Source: UBA583 sp964562045
Lineage (GTDB): Archaea; Nanobdellota; Nanobdellia; Woesearchaeales; UBA583
Assembly: GCA_964562045.1 (NCBI GenBank)
Contig: CAZLRR010000001.1
Coordinates: forward strand, 1 to 64,000
DNA length: 64,000 nucleotides
Direction: 5' to 3'
Shown here: positions 41,184 to 49,125 of the stretch, piece after piece
Numbering within the stretch: the stretch's first letter is position 1
Layout of the letters: each line of letters begins with the position of its first letter
The notes under the pieces: generated by a model
Told to the model about the DNA's origin: nothing
Seen by the model: the letters and a program-made list of their open reading frames with translations, nothing else
Databases searched by the model: none
Program-made: the position numbers and the translations under genes

Positions 41184-44100
41184 TTAATCAAAGACATAAT
41201 TTATTAGCATTGAGGAATAAACTCTCGGATGTCCTTTTCTAATTAATGCGTTTAAAGTTGCAGACTTGGTCATTCCTTTATCTTTTAATGATTGAATTAG
41301 TCCTAAAAGTTGGTTTTCATAAGCGGCAGAATGATTTACATAATCCTGAAGTGTGTAATTTTCTGGAGCGAGAATTTCAAGTTTTACTCTTAAGTCTGAA
41401 ATCTGATCTCTTACGTCTGAGAGTTCAGATTCCATTTGATTTTTCATTCTTGTTAGTGTTTCGAGCTGTTTGTTTGATTCAGTTAGTGCAAAGTTTGATC
41501 TTGTTAGAGAGTTATCTACTTGAGAGGTTTTTTCTCCAAGAACTTTATTTACATCTTTTATTAGAGATTCTATTTCATCAACAATAACTCCTTTGAATGT
41601 TTGGAAGTCAGCATCTATTCCTAAAAATCTTTTGTTTAGTTGTTTTTCAAGTTCGACAAGTCTTTCTTCAACTTTTTCTTTTAAATCTTCTTCTTTAGCG
41701 TAAATGTTTGACATGAATTCGTCTTCTTTTGCTTCCATTAGTTGAAGTTTTGTGTCGATTTGCTGCACGTTTGAGTTGATTTTTTCTTCAAAATTGTCAA
41801 GTATTTTTATTTCTTGGGAGATTTTATCTTGGACAACTTTTAAGTTTTTTTCTATAAACTTTTGTTCTAGTTTGTTTAGTCTCTCTTGCAGGCATTTGTG
41901 CAGGGAAGAAACTTTTTCAGCAAATACGTCTCTGAATGTGTTTTCGTGACGTTCAAAAGCATTTTTTTCTTCTTGGAGTGTGTCTTGAAGTGAGGATTTT
42001 AATTCTATTGCATGGTCTTCAAGTTCTGCTTTTCGGATTTTGGTTAAGTCTTCAATTGTTGTGATGAAGTCTGTCTTTTTTTCTTCGAAGTTTTCTTCTT
42101 CGTGTTTGATTTTGTCGAGTTCGTCTTGAAGTGTGAGAATGTGTTTTTTTGACATGTCTTCAAGTTCTATTCTATAATTGTTTAACTCGTTTACTACTTT
42201 TTCTCTGTCTGCTTCTATTGAGAGAAGTTTTTCTAAAAATTCTTCTTCTTTCTTTTTTAGTTCTATGTCAAATGTTGTTATGTGGTTTTGGAATTTTGTT
42301 TCGAATTCGGATTTTATGTCGAGGAAACGATTTTCTATTCCTTCAAAGAAATGGAATCTTTCTTCTTTGTTTTCGGTTTTTAGTCGTATCATTTCGTCGT
42401 TGAAACTGATTAAGTCTTTTGAGATTTGTCCTTTTGCTTCGGATCTGAATTCTTCGAATCTGTTTGTGAATTCCTCGAAGTTTTTTCTTGTGATTTGTGC
42501 AACGGAGATTTTAGTGTTTTCTTCTAGTATGTTAAACGAGTCGATTACTTCGTTTGTTTTTAAAACTATGAAGTCTCTCTCTTTTTGTTTTTGAATTTCG
42601 AGATTTTCAAGAGCAGACTCAATTTTTCCTGAGAGTCCTTTGATTTTTTTGTCTAAAGTTTCTTGTTTTTCTTTGAAATCTTCTATTGTTTCAGATTTGT
42701 TTTCTTGAAGTTCTTTTGTGAATTGTTCTTGAAGTGATTTTGCTTTTTTTTCAATTTTTTGCATTTCGTCTTTGAAGTTTGAAATTGCGTTTTTGTATTC
42801 GGTTGATATTTTTTCTTTGAAGTTTTTGGCTTCTTGTTTTGTTTTTTTTGAGTAACCAGTTTCGAGGTTTGTTAATTTTTTTGATAGAACTTCGTATTGG
42901 TCAATTAGGTAGTTGTGCTCAGCTTCTTTTTCTTTTCCGATGTTTTTTATTGCTAGTTCAATTTCTTGTTTGTTTTCTTCTATTTTTTGGTCAAAGCTTG
43001 AGAGTTTTGTTGCTATGTTTTTTGTTAGTCTTAATTCGATTTCGTCTTTTTCTTTTTTGAGGTTTGCAAGTACTTCATCAACTTTGTCAAGTTTGTCTAT
43101 AAATTCGTTTTTTGAAGATTTTTGAATGTCTTTTATTTCAGATTTTAGGGTTTGGATTTCGGATAAAACTTTTTCTTTGTGTTTTTCGAAGTCTTTTACA
43201 TCTTTTTGTACTAAGTTTGAGTTTTGAGAAATTTGGTCTGCCAAGAACTTTTCGATTTCTTCAAATCGTGTTTCGAATTTTTTTGAGAAGTTTTGTTCTA
43301 AATCTTGAGAGTCTTTGTTTTGGATTTCTTCGAGTTGTCTTTCGTATGTTGCAAAGTTTTCAAAGAGGTTTTTTATGTCTTGATTTAGTTTTGTTTTTCC
43401 GTTTTCAAATTCTAGTTTTAGGTTTTCGAATTCGGATTTTATTGGATTTATGAATTTTCCTAGTTCAGTTTCTAGTTGTTTGATTTCTTCTTCTTTTTTT
43501 GTGTATAAGTCGTTTTCGTATCTTTCAATTAAAGATTTTGTGGCTTCAAATTCTTTTTGGAGTTTTAGAATTTTTGAGTCAAATGCAGCTATTTCTTCTG
43601 CTTGGGTGTTTGTGTCTTTTGTTTCTTTTTCATTTAGATTTTGAATTGTTTTTTCGAGTTTTTCAAGTCTTAAGATTAGAGTTTTGGAGTTTGTTGTTTC
43701 TTTTGAGCTTTGAACGTCTATTTTTTTTGAGATGTTTTCTATTGCATTGTTTACTTTTTGCTGAATCATTTCTTCGAAATCTCTTAGGCTGTGTTCTTTT
43801 ATTCCTCTGAGTTCGGATTTGATGTTGGAGTTAGATTTTAGTGAGTCAATAATTCTAAGTTCTAGTTCTGAGAGATGTTTTTGGAGTTCTTTTTTTGTTT
43901 TGGTGTTTTTTGAGGTGATTTCGGATTTGATTTTTGCAACTTCTATTTCTAAAATTTCGTTGAATTCTTTGAATACATCAACTTTTAGAGGTTTTATATC
44001 TAATTTTTGTAGCATTGGAACTATTTCTTTTAGAATTTCGGATTTTATTGTTAGTGCGAGTTTTTTTGGAGAGTTTAGTTCTTTTTCGTGAGAGTCTATT

Positions 44101-44267
44101 CTTTTTGATAGTTGATCTAGGTTTTGCGAGAGAATATCTTTTACTTTCGAGGCTTTTTCTACTTGAGAATTTAGGTTTTTTACGTGTTCAAACGTTTTGT
44201 GTAGGATTTCTTTTTCGGAATCTGTTAAGTTTATGTCTTCTTGTTTTTCCGATTTTGCGTTACTCAT
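41184..44267 (-). CDS. Giant coiled-coil protein
   Basis: 1027 residues, almost all helical and highly charged, with heptad-spaced Leu/Ile/Phe from about residue 15 to 960. No Walker motifs, signal peptide or membrane helix is present, so it is not an SMC ATPase. The last 55 residues form a separate predicted helical module (YVNHSAAYENQLLGLIQSL then MTKSATLNALIRKGHP), similar in style to the C-terminal modules at 31415 and 61623. An intracellular filament or scaffold is one possibility. Not recognised. Many antisense frames over it are shadows. Confidence 0.78.
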   Translation of the reverse strand: MSNAKSEKQEDINLTDSEKEILHKTFEHVKNLNSQVEKASKVKDILSQNLDQLSKRIDSHEKELNSPKKLALTIKSEILKEIVPMLQKLDIKPLKVDVFKEFNEILEIEVAKIKSEITSKNTKTKKELQKHLSELELRIIDSLKSNSNIKSELRGIKEHSLRDFEEMIQQKVNNAIENISKKIDVQSSKETTNSKTLILRLEKLEKTIQNLNEKETKDTNTQAEEIAAFDSKILKLQKEFEATKSLIERYENDLYTKKEEEIKQLETELGKFINPIKSEFENLKLEFENGKTKLNQDIKNLFENFATYERQLEEIQNKDSQDLEQNFSKKFETRFEEIEKFLADQISQNSNLVQKDVKDFEKHKEKVLSEIQTLKSEIKDIQKSSKNEFIDKLDKVDEVLANLKKEKDEIELRLTKNIATKLSSFDQKIEENKQEIELAIKNIGKEKEAEHNYLIDQYEVLSKKLTNLETGYSKKTKQEAKNFKEKISTEYKNAISNFKDEMQKIEKKAKSLQEQFTKELQENKSETIEDFKEKQETLDKKIKGLSGKIESALENLEIQKQKERDFIVLKTNEVIDSFNILEENTKISVAQITRKNFEEFTNRFEEFRSEAKGQISKDLISFNDEMIRLKTENKEERFHFFEGIENRFLDIKSEFETKFQNHITTFDIELKKKEEEFLEKLLSIEADREKVVNELNNYRIELEDMSKKHILTLQDELDKIKHEEENFEEKKTDFITTIEDLTKIRKAELEDHAIELKSSLQDTLQEEKNAFERHENTFRDVFAEKVSSLHKCLQERLNKLEQKFIEKNLKVVQDKISQEIKILDNFEEKINSNVQQIDTKLQLMEAKEDEFMSNIYAKEEDLKEKVEERLVELEKQLNKRFLGIDADFQTFKGVIVDEIESLIKDVNKVLGEKTSQVDNSLTRSNFALTESNKQLETLTRMKNQMESELSDVRDQISDLRVKLEILAPENYTLQDYVNHSAAYENQLLGLIQSLKDKGMTKSATLNALIRKGHPRVYSSMLINYVFD

Positions 44268-44666
44268 AAGTGTTCTAAAAGAAATGTTTATATAGTTATT
44301 ATTTATTATACATAAGGAGTTAAAAGTGTTTTTTCCTCGAAAGTATTAGTATTTTTTGTTCGAATTTTTNNNNNNNNNNNNNNNNNNNNNNNNNNNNNNN
44401 NNNNNNNNNNNNNNNNNNNNNNNNNNNNNNNNNNNNNNNNNNNNNNNNNNNNNNNNNNNNNNNNNNNNNAGGAGTTAAAAGTGTTTTTTCCTCGAAAGTA
44501 TTAGTATTTTTTGTTCGAATTTTTTAAGTGAGAGGGGAGAGTGCGAGCAATCATAGATTGCTAGCATGCGATTTTTAATCGCGACAAAAAATCTTTGATT
44601 TTTCCGTATGCACTTCACTTCGTTCGTTAGCACTTCGAAATCTCTTCTCGAGTTCGAATTTTTAAG
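44268..44666. other. Gene-free region with assembly gap and tRNA-Leu repeats
   Basis: No gene is visible. The region holds the upstream sequence of the coiled-coil gene (TATA-like ATATAGTTATT near 44290), a 55-base sequence that occurs on both sides of the N gap, a copy of the tRNA-Leu 3' end and a set of hairpins. Confidence 0.7.
44370..44469. other. Assembly gap of exactly 100 N with 55-base identical flanks
   Basis: The 55 bases ending at 44369 (44315-44369) are identical to the 55 bases starting at 44470 (44470-44524). An exact match running to both gap edges is what a de Bruijn graph assembler with k=55 leaves when adjacent contigs are scaffolded. The gap length is therefore nominal, and the sequence may actually be contiguous or contain an unresolved repeat. 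Confidence 0.85.
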
Positions 44667-44679
44667 TGAGAGGGGAGAG
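44513..44679 (-). repeat. Hairpin element duplicating the tRNA-Leu 3' end
   Basis: The tRNA-Leu 3' end with its trailer (44652-44679) recurs at 44513-44541 with one extra T. Between the copies, read on the minus strand, are the hairpins AAAAATCAAAGATTTTT, GCGATTAAAAATCGC and GCAATCTATGATTGC, with TCGCA at the junction with the copied end. The last hairpin and GCA junction match the type B elements behind tRNA-Cys and tRNA-Trp. Confidence 0.72.
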
Positions 44680-44749
44680 ATTCGAACTCTCGAACCTTAC
44701 GGACTGGAGCCTAAATCCAGCGCCTTTGACCTGACTGGGCGACCCTCTC
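44667..44749 (-). tRNA. tRNA-Leu (anticodon TAG)
   Basis: A class II tRNA with a long variable arm. The acceptor is GAGAGGG/CCCTCTC, the anticodon stem CTGGA/TCCAG surrounds TTTAGGC, the variable stem is near CCGTAAGG, the T stem GAGAG/CTCTC surrounds TTCGAAT, and the discriminator is A73. It has no intron. The 3' end is duplicated downstream. Confidence 0.94.
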
Positions 44750-44819
44750 TTAAGAATTGGGTTAATAATATAAAACGCAGTTTGATTTAAAAAGATTTTG
44801 TAGAAATTGGTTTGTATGG

Positions 44820-44864
44820 AATTTCTTGTTTTTTATCCCATAAACCGAGATTCTGGGAATAATA
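44820..44864. pseudogene. Repeat R1 joined to a surface-gene scrap
   Basis: The first 24 bases (44820-44843) are the core of the island repeat and recur exactly at 46379-46402. The sequence TATCCCATAAACCGAGATTCTGGGAAT that follows matches, with few changes, the part of the large surface gene coding PFPESRFMGY (minus strand, near 56730 and 51690); it is quoted here for its TATCCCATAA junction. The repeat and the gene share TATCCCA, a likely recombination point. Confidence 0.55.
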
Positions 44865-44914
44865 GTAAAAAATGATTGTAATCTTAAATAATTGTATTTT
44901 ACAATAAAAAGAAA

Positions 44915-44925
44915 AATTTATAAAC
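44915..44925 (+). promoter_or_regulatory. TATA box for the second ATPase-nuclease gene
   Basis: AATTTATAAAC is centred about 26 nt before the ATG at 44946. Confidence 0.55.
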
Positions 44926-44945
44926 TAATTATGACATAAAATAAT

Positions 44946-46370
44946 ATGAAATTTGTAAATAGAATAAAAGAATTAAATGATTTTGAAAAATTATATGGGT
45001 TAAGTAAGAAAAAATGTTTTTCTACTGTTCTTTATGGTCAAAGAAGAATTGGAAAAACAAAACTTGTAAGAGAATTTATGAAAGATAAACCAAAGAAATT
45101 ATTTTTTTTCGTTGATGATTCTAAGAATAGTCAATTGCTATTAGAAGAATATGTAGAGATTTTAAAAAATCAAAATTTGTTAGGAAACTTTGAAAAGATA
45201 AATACTTGGAACGAATTTGTTGAATTTTTGTTTGTTAAGTGTGAAGACTATTTGATAGTGTTTGATGAATTTCAAAATTTTTTAAGTGTTGATAGGTCAG
45301 TTTTTTCAATTTTTCAAAAAAATTTTGATATCTATGAAAATAATAAATTATTATTTATTTTTTTAGGGTCAATTATAGGTTTAATTAAAGAAGTATTTGA
45401 AAATCAAAAAGCTCCCCTTTATGGAAGAATCAAAAATAGTTATCATTTGAAAGCTTTAAATTTTAAAAATTCTTGTGTAATGCTTAAAAATTTAGGCTTT
45501 AAAAAATTTGAAGAATATGTTGAATTTTATAGTGTTTTTGGTGGATATCCTAAATATTATGTCCTTCTAGAAGATTATGATATTAAAGAGTTAAATACTT
45601 TAAGTATTATAGAAAAATTCATTTTTAGTGAAAATGGAATTTTAGAAAAAGAAATTTATAATACTTTAAAATTAAATTTTGGTAATGGTAAAACTAATTA
45701 TTATGGAATTATGGATGCAATTTCTTTAGGAAATAATAATCTATCTAATATTGCAAATTATGTGGGTTTACAAGTTAATTCTATTTCTTTTTTTATTAAT
45801 GAGTTAGTTAATTTCTATGATTTCATAGATAGAGAGGTCCCAAATTCCGAATTAGATGCTAAAAAAAGTAAAAAGGGAATTTACAAATTAAAGAATAACA
45901 TGATGAATTTTTATTTTAGATATGTACATAAAAATAGTTCTTTAATACAATCTGGAAATATTAAAATGGTTATGGAGAAAATTAAGATTGATTTCAATAA
46001 ATTTGTTTCTTTTAGTTTTGAGGATATTGTTAGAGAATTTGTTTTGCAGAGAAAGGAATTTAGTTCTTATTCTAGGGTTGGTAGAGAATGGGGAAAATTT
46101 AAAGGATTGAAGGGCAGTAATTCTTTTGAGATAGATGTTTGTGCAGTAAATGAGAAAGAGAGGAAAATTTTGTTTGGAGAAGTTAAATGGAAAGATAATA
46201 TTGATGGAGAAAGTTTATTAAAAGATTTGAGGGAGAAGGGAAAAAAGGTTTTGTGGAATTTTGAGAGTAGAGAAGAAGAATATGTTTTATTTGCTAAGAG
46301 TTTTAAGAATAAGCCTAAGGGAATTAAATGTTTTGATTTGAAAGATTTGGAAAAGCATTTTTTAAAGTAG
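44946..46370 (+). CDS. Archaeal AAA ATPase with DUF234 nuclease-like C-terminus, second
   Basis: 474 residues. The P-loop GQRRIGKT is at 31-38 and the Walker B stretch LIVFDEFQNF is near 98-107. The C-terminal part has EIDVCA and, 16 residues later, GEVKW, the D...ExK pattern of restriction-like nucleases. It is a relative, not a close duplicate, of the ATPase at 11794-13173. Both are single-gene units with their own TATA box and direct repeats around them; here the 24-bp core of the island repeat is on each side. Confidence 0.87.
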   Translation: MKFVNRIKELNDFEKLYGLSKKKCFSTVLYGQRRIGKTKLVREFMKDKPKKLFFFVDDSKNSQLLLEEYVEILKNQNLLGNFEKINTWNEFVEFLFVKCEDYLIVFDEFQNFLSVDRSVFSIFQKNFDIYENNKLLFIFLGSIIGLIKEVFENQKAPLYGRIKNSYHLKALNFKNSCVMLKNLGFKKFEEYVEFYSVFGGYPKYYVLLEDYDIKELNTLSIIEKFIFSENGILEKEIYNTLKLNFGNGKTNYYGIMDAISLGNNNLSNIANYVGLQVNSISFFINELVNFYDFIDREVPNSELDAKKSKKGIYKLKNNMMNFYFRYVHKNSSLIQSGNIKMVMEKIKIDFNKFVSFSFEDIVREFVLQRKEFSSYSRVGREWGKFKGLKGSNSFEIDVCAVNEKERKILFGEVKWKDNIDGESLLKDLREKGKKVLWNFESREEEYVLFAKSFKNKPKGIKCFDLKDLEKHFLK

Positions 46371-46421
46371 TTTATCCAAATTTCTTGTTTTTTATCCCAT
46401 AATTTGAGTTAGCTTTATAAG
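46371..46421. repeat. Island repeat R2
   Basis: A copy of the island repeat: TTTATCCAAATTTCTTG, a T-run, TATCCCATAATTTGAG and TTAGCTTTATAA. It is followed directly by a fragment of the surface-protein gene. Confidence 0.75.
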
Positions 46422-46520
46422 TTATCTCCATGCTTAATGTGCATTGTCCTTCTTGTAAGTTTTCTAGCTTATCAGTTATAAAAGATCCTTGTTGCCTTAC
46501 TGGATCCTTAAATGGAACTT
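46419..46520 (-). pseudogene. Silent fragment of surface-protein gene, short copy
   Basis: About 100 bp nearly identical to the fragment at 47118-47220 and to part of the 540-codon gene (49840-49925, coding the LENLQEGQCTL region on the minus strand). It is cut off abruptly at 46520 before the hicA end. It has no start codon or promoter of its own and is a partial donor or relic. Confidence 0.7.
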
Positions 46521-46567
46521 AATTTAGATACAATCCTAATTTTAATTTTATATCAGACAAAAATATT

Positions 46568-46792
46568 TTATTTTTCCCCCCTTAGTCTCTGTAATTCTTC
46601 TTTTGTTAGTCCAACATCTTTAAGAATTTTACTTAATAAACCTTTACCTATATCCTTGTTATTATGAATTGGTATAGTTGTTCTAATCTTTTCTTTTTGA
46701 AGGAAGGCATGTGAACCAACTTGTCTTATTATAATAAATCCTTGTTTTTTTAAAATAGAGATTAATTCTTTACCTGAAATTAAAATTTTCAT
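46568..46792 (-). CDS. hicA: HicA-type toxin
   Basis: 74 residues from the internal ATG (MKILISGKEL), the usual HicA start; the longer frame reads back into hicB. The family core GKELISILKKQGF, the catalytic-type His in QVGSHAFLQ and the later TTIPIHNNKDI match HicA/YcfA mRNA interferases. It lies directly after hicB with one base between. As a toxin it would cleave mRNA when released from HicB. Confidence 0.9.
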   Translation of the reverse strand: MKILISGKELISILKKQGFIIIRQVGSHAFLQKEKIRTTIPIHNNKDIGKGLLSKILKDVGLTKEELQRLRGEK

Positions 46793-46793
46793 T

Positions 46794-46997
46794 TTATACT
46801 TCAATTGTTTGAACTCCCACAAATTCTAATGGGGACAAATCTTTGTCAATTTCAACCCAGACAGAGATTACTTCTTTCATGTTTTTTAATAGTTCGTCAA
46901 GTGTAGAACCTTCAGTATAACAACCTTGTAATTCTGGGACATAGCCAACATAATTCCCTTCGTCATCTTTTTCAACAATAATTGTATATTTTTTCAT
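46794..46997 (-). CDS. hicB: HicB-type antitoxin
   Basis: 67 residues with the HicB partial RNase H fold: YTIIVEKDDEGNYVGYVPELQGCYTEG, quoted here as GNYVGYVPELQGC, then TLDELLKNMKEVI. No separate DNA-binding tail is visible. The gene order is antitoxin then toxin. A TATA box is located 26 nt upstream. Confidence 0.9.
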   Translation of the reverse strand: MKKYTIIVEKDDEGNYVGYVPELQGCYTEGSTLDELLKNMKEVISVWVEIDKDLSPLEFVGVQTIEV

Positions 46998-47016
46998 AAT
47001 TAATTATGTGTTCGCA

Positions 47017-47029
47017 TATTTATAAACTT
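47017..47029 (-). promoter_or_regulatory. TATA box for hicBA
   Basis: On the minus strand AGTTTATAAATAT is centred about 26 nt before the hicB ATG at 46997. Confidence 0.55.
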
Positions 47030-47072
47030 ATTTGAGTTATGGTTAAATTGCAAAGAAATTAATGTCTAGTTT

Positions 47073-47121
47073 GTCCAAATTTCTTGTTTTTTATCCCACA
47101 ATTTGAGTTAGCTTTATAAGT
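47073..47121. repeat. Island repeat R3
   Basis: A third copy of the island repeat, with TATCCCACAATTTGAG in place of TATCCCATAATTTGAG. It is again followed immediately by a surface-gene fragment. Confidence 0.75.
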
Positions 47122-47360
47122 TATCTCCATGCTTAATGTGCATTGTCCTTCTTGTAAGTTTTCTAGCTTATCAGTTATAAGAGAACCTTGTTGCCTTACT
47201 GGATCCTTAAATGGAACTTGTATTACTTCACCATTAGACTGTTTTACAGACATATATAATTTTGCATTGGGATATAAAGTATTATATTGCGCAACAAAAT
47301 TTGCACTTCCTTCTTTTAATTCTGCATTCAGTTTTTTTAGAAATTTTTGTTTTAATGTTG
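47118..47360 (-). pseudogene. Silent internal fragment of surface-protein gene
   Basis: About 240 bp match 49830-50072, inside the 540-codon surface gene. From about 47180 on I see no differences; the first 50 bp have a few. The matching region codes, on the minus strand, for NAELKEGSANFVAQYNTL through LENLQEGQCTL. The fragment ends at AATGTTG (47360), where the HEPN gene end begins. A frame at 47059-47253 runs across the junction into R3 and is not a real gene. Confidence 0.8.
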
Positions 47361-47366
47361 GGCAAA

Positions 47367-47789
47367 TTATTCTTTAAAATTTGTTTCTCTAACAATATGT
47401 TTGAAAAAATCTTTAGTTTTATTTAATACATCAATTGTGGAATCTTTTGTATATAGTTCACTAGGGTAAATCTCATTTTCAGGATCACCATAAAATGAAC
47501 GTTCTCTTTCAATTCTTAAGGATTTTAATAATTTAAAAAATGAATTAAAATCTTTTTTAAATTCTTCAGAAAATAAATCTTTACATTCATCCAAATAATA
47601 TTTTAAATCATGTTCTTCGGGCACATGAAATCCATAATTATATAATAAGGCCTTAGAGCATAATTCTGCAATTGCCTGACATTCTCTAAAAACGTATGAA
47701 AAATCTTCTTTTTTTAAAGCCAAATCACAATATAAAAATCTAAGTTTTGCTCTACTTAAATAATCTTTTACTATTTTTTCTTTGTCCAT
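47367..47789 (-). CDS. HEPN domain protein (HepT-like)
   Basis: A helical protein of 140 residues with HEPN-type pattern: YLSRAKLRFLYCDLALK at the start, FRECQAIAELCSKALLY in the middle and RIERERSFYGDPE near the end, which occupies the place of the R-x4-6-H motif but has Tyr rather than His. Paired with the nucleotidyltransferase upstream (two bases between), it forms an MNT-HEPN toxin-antitoxin-like module in which the MNT protein usually modifies and silences the HEPN RNase. Confidence 0.85.
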   Translation of the reverse strand: MDKEKIVKDYLSRAKLRFLYCDLALKKEDFSYVFRECQAIAELCSKALLYNYGFHVPEEHDLKYYLDECKDLFSEEFKKDFNSFFKLLKSLRIERERSFYGDPENEIYPSELYTKDSTIDVLNKTKDFFKHIVRETNFKE

Positions 47790-47791
47790 TT

Positions 47792-48214
47792 TTAATTTAT
47801 TTGTAATAAATGTTTGTTATTAGGTAAATAGTATTTTTTATAAGTCCCTTGTTTGAATTTTCTTAATATCGATTTGAAAAATAATTTTAAAGTTTTTGTT
47901 TTATCATAGATAACTTTTGCATAATCTGCAATCTCTATAGTTAATGGCACTTCAGAGAGTTTAGATACAACAAGAGGATTGATTTCTATGAAATATTTTG
48001 ATTCAAAATGTATTATTGTGTCAATCACTAATTGAGATTTTAAATATTGATCTTTGGGCAATTTTTTAAAGGTTAAAATAATATCGACATCACTTTTTTC
48101 TGTTTGGGTGCCTTTTGCGTAAGATCCAAATAAAACTAATCCGGTGAAGTTATCTTTGTGCTGAGTTTCTAGTTCACAAATTAGTTCTTTTAGAAGCTTA
48201 TCTATGTTTATCAT
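47792..48214 (-). CDS. Minimal nucleotidyltransferase (MNT, MntA-like)
   Basis: 140 residues with the polymerase-beta-type core GLVLFGSYAKGTQTEKSDVDIIL, quoted here as GSYAKGTQTEKSDVDI, the GSx10DxD motif that binds Mg2+ and ATP. A third acidic residue lies near YFIEINP. It is the antitoxin partner of the adjoining HEPN protein, first in the operon with its own TATA box. Confidence 0.9.
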   Translation of the reverse strand: MINIDKLLKELICELETQHKDNFTGLVLFGSYAKGTQTEKSDVDIILTFKKLPKDQYLKSQLVIDTIIHFESKYFIEINPLVVSKLSEVPLTIEIADYAKVIYDKTKTLKLFFKSILRKFKQGTYKKYYLPNNKHLLQIN

Positions 48215-48233
48215 AATTATATTTAGAGTTGTT

Positions 48234-48245
48234 TATTTATAAAAG
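48234..48245 (-). promoter_or_regulatory. TATA box for the MNT-HEPN operon
   Basis: On the minus strand CTTTTATAAATA is centred about 25 nt before the ATG at 48214. Confidence 0.55.
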
Positions 48246-48259
48246 TAACTTCTTAGGCA

Positions 48260-48362
48260 TTTATCCGAATTTCTTGTTTTTTATCCCACAATTTGAGTTA
48301 GCTTTATAAATATAGAATTACTTTATAGAGTAAAGAATAGTTATGTATAACTTAAAAAATGA
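48260..48362 (+). repeat. Island repeat R4, long form with promoter
   Basis: About 103 bp that recur at 52474-52577 with one or two differences. They cover the repeat core, a TATA box (CTTTATAAATA, 48302-48312), the leader and the ATG plus second codon of the following gene. Beyond ATGAC the two downstream genes diverge completely. The repeat thus delivers the same promoter and start to different proteins. Confidence 0.85.
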
Positions 48363-49108
48363 CAAATAATTTAAATGGTGGACTTGAAGGAATTGTTATG
48401 AAAGAGACAAAGAAACCGGGAATTTTTAAAAGATTAGCAGTGGGAGGACTTATGGCTTTAGGTCTTGCTGGTGCTGGTAATGATTTATATGGTCAAAGTG
48501 CTACACCTGGAACTAAAAGAGCAGGAGATGTGCATAATGTTATGGCGGAAGGAGTGAGTTATGGTGATCAAAGAGATTGGCTCAAATTAGCAGAAGCCCC
48601 CGCACAATATCAAGTAGAATACGGACAAGCAGTTAGAAATGGCACATTATCTAAAAAAGAAGAAAAATTCGTCAGAACATTATGTCCAGTAATTGATTTT
48701 AGACCCGGTGGGAAATATTCTGATCAAGAGACAACTTTAGAACAGAAATTTCAGAGATTAAGTGGATATGGGATAGATGTTCCGGAGATACCACGAGATG
48801 ATATTGCAAAATGGATAGTTGACCAGTATTCTGTAGAGAGAGATAAAACAACAGAAATTGCAAGATTAACAACTGCGTTGGTAGACTCAGGATATAGAGT
48901 TGATGTAGATCAAGCCTATCTATTGTCAAATTTGATAGAGAATTTCAGCGATAGAACTCAAAAAGGTATTGGAAGAGCAGTTTTAAAACATATTATGGAA
49001 AGAAGCAAGTTATATCAGGAAAGATATCTTGCAGTAGACGGAGGTATCAAATATAATATAGACGGAATCATCTCACAAAAACCTACCGAATTGGCAAGGA
49101 ATGACTAA
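48359..49108 (+). CDS. Small secreted protein, module A
   Basis: 249 residues from the repeat-encoded ATG. A second ATG at codon 14 (MKETKKPG) is also possible and has GAAGGAATT before it. A signal peptide is visible (LAVGGLMALGLAGAGNDLYG), after which the mature protein is hydrophilic and mostly helical with one cysteine. Not recognised. It is the counterpart of the 270-residue protein at 52573-53385: same promoter repeat, same position and similar leader, but different body. Confidence 0.75.
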   Translation: MTNNLNGGLEGIVMKETKKPGIFKRLAVGGLMALGLAGAGNDLYGQSATPGTKRAGDVHNVMAEGVSYGDQRDWLKLAEAPAQYQVEYGQAVRNGTLSKKEEKFVRTLCPVIDFRPGGKYSDQETTLEQKFQRLSGYGIDVPEIPRDDIAKWIVDQYSVERDKTTEIARLTTALVDSGYRVDVDQAYLLSNLIENFSDRTQKGIGRAVLKHIMERSKLYQERYLAVDGGIKYNIDGIISQKPTELARND

Positions 49109-49125
49109 AAATTACTTTTCAAAAT

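Noticed and set aside
42149..43125. Several open frames antisense to the coiled-coil gene
   Set aside because: Glu/Lys-rich coding sequence gives Leu/Phe/Ser-rich antisense frames. They overlap one another and have no independent signals.
44315..44524. The 55-bp repeat across the N gap as a biological direct repeat
   Set aside because: The match stops exactly at both gap edges and equals a common assembler k-mer size, so an artefact is more likely.
47059..47253. 64-codon frame at the R3 repeat
   Set aside because: It is an internal piece of the surface gene fused by chance to the repeat. It has no start signal and its first part is identical to codons inside the 540-codon gene.
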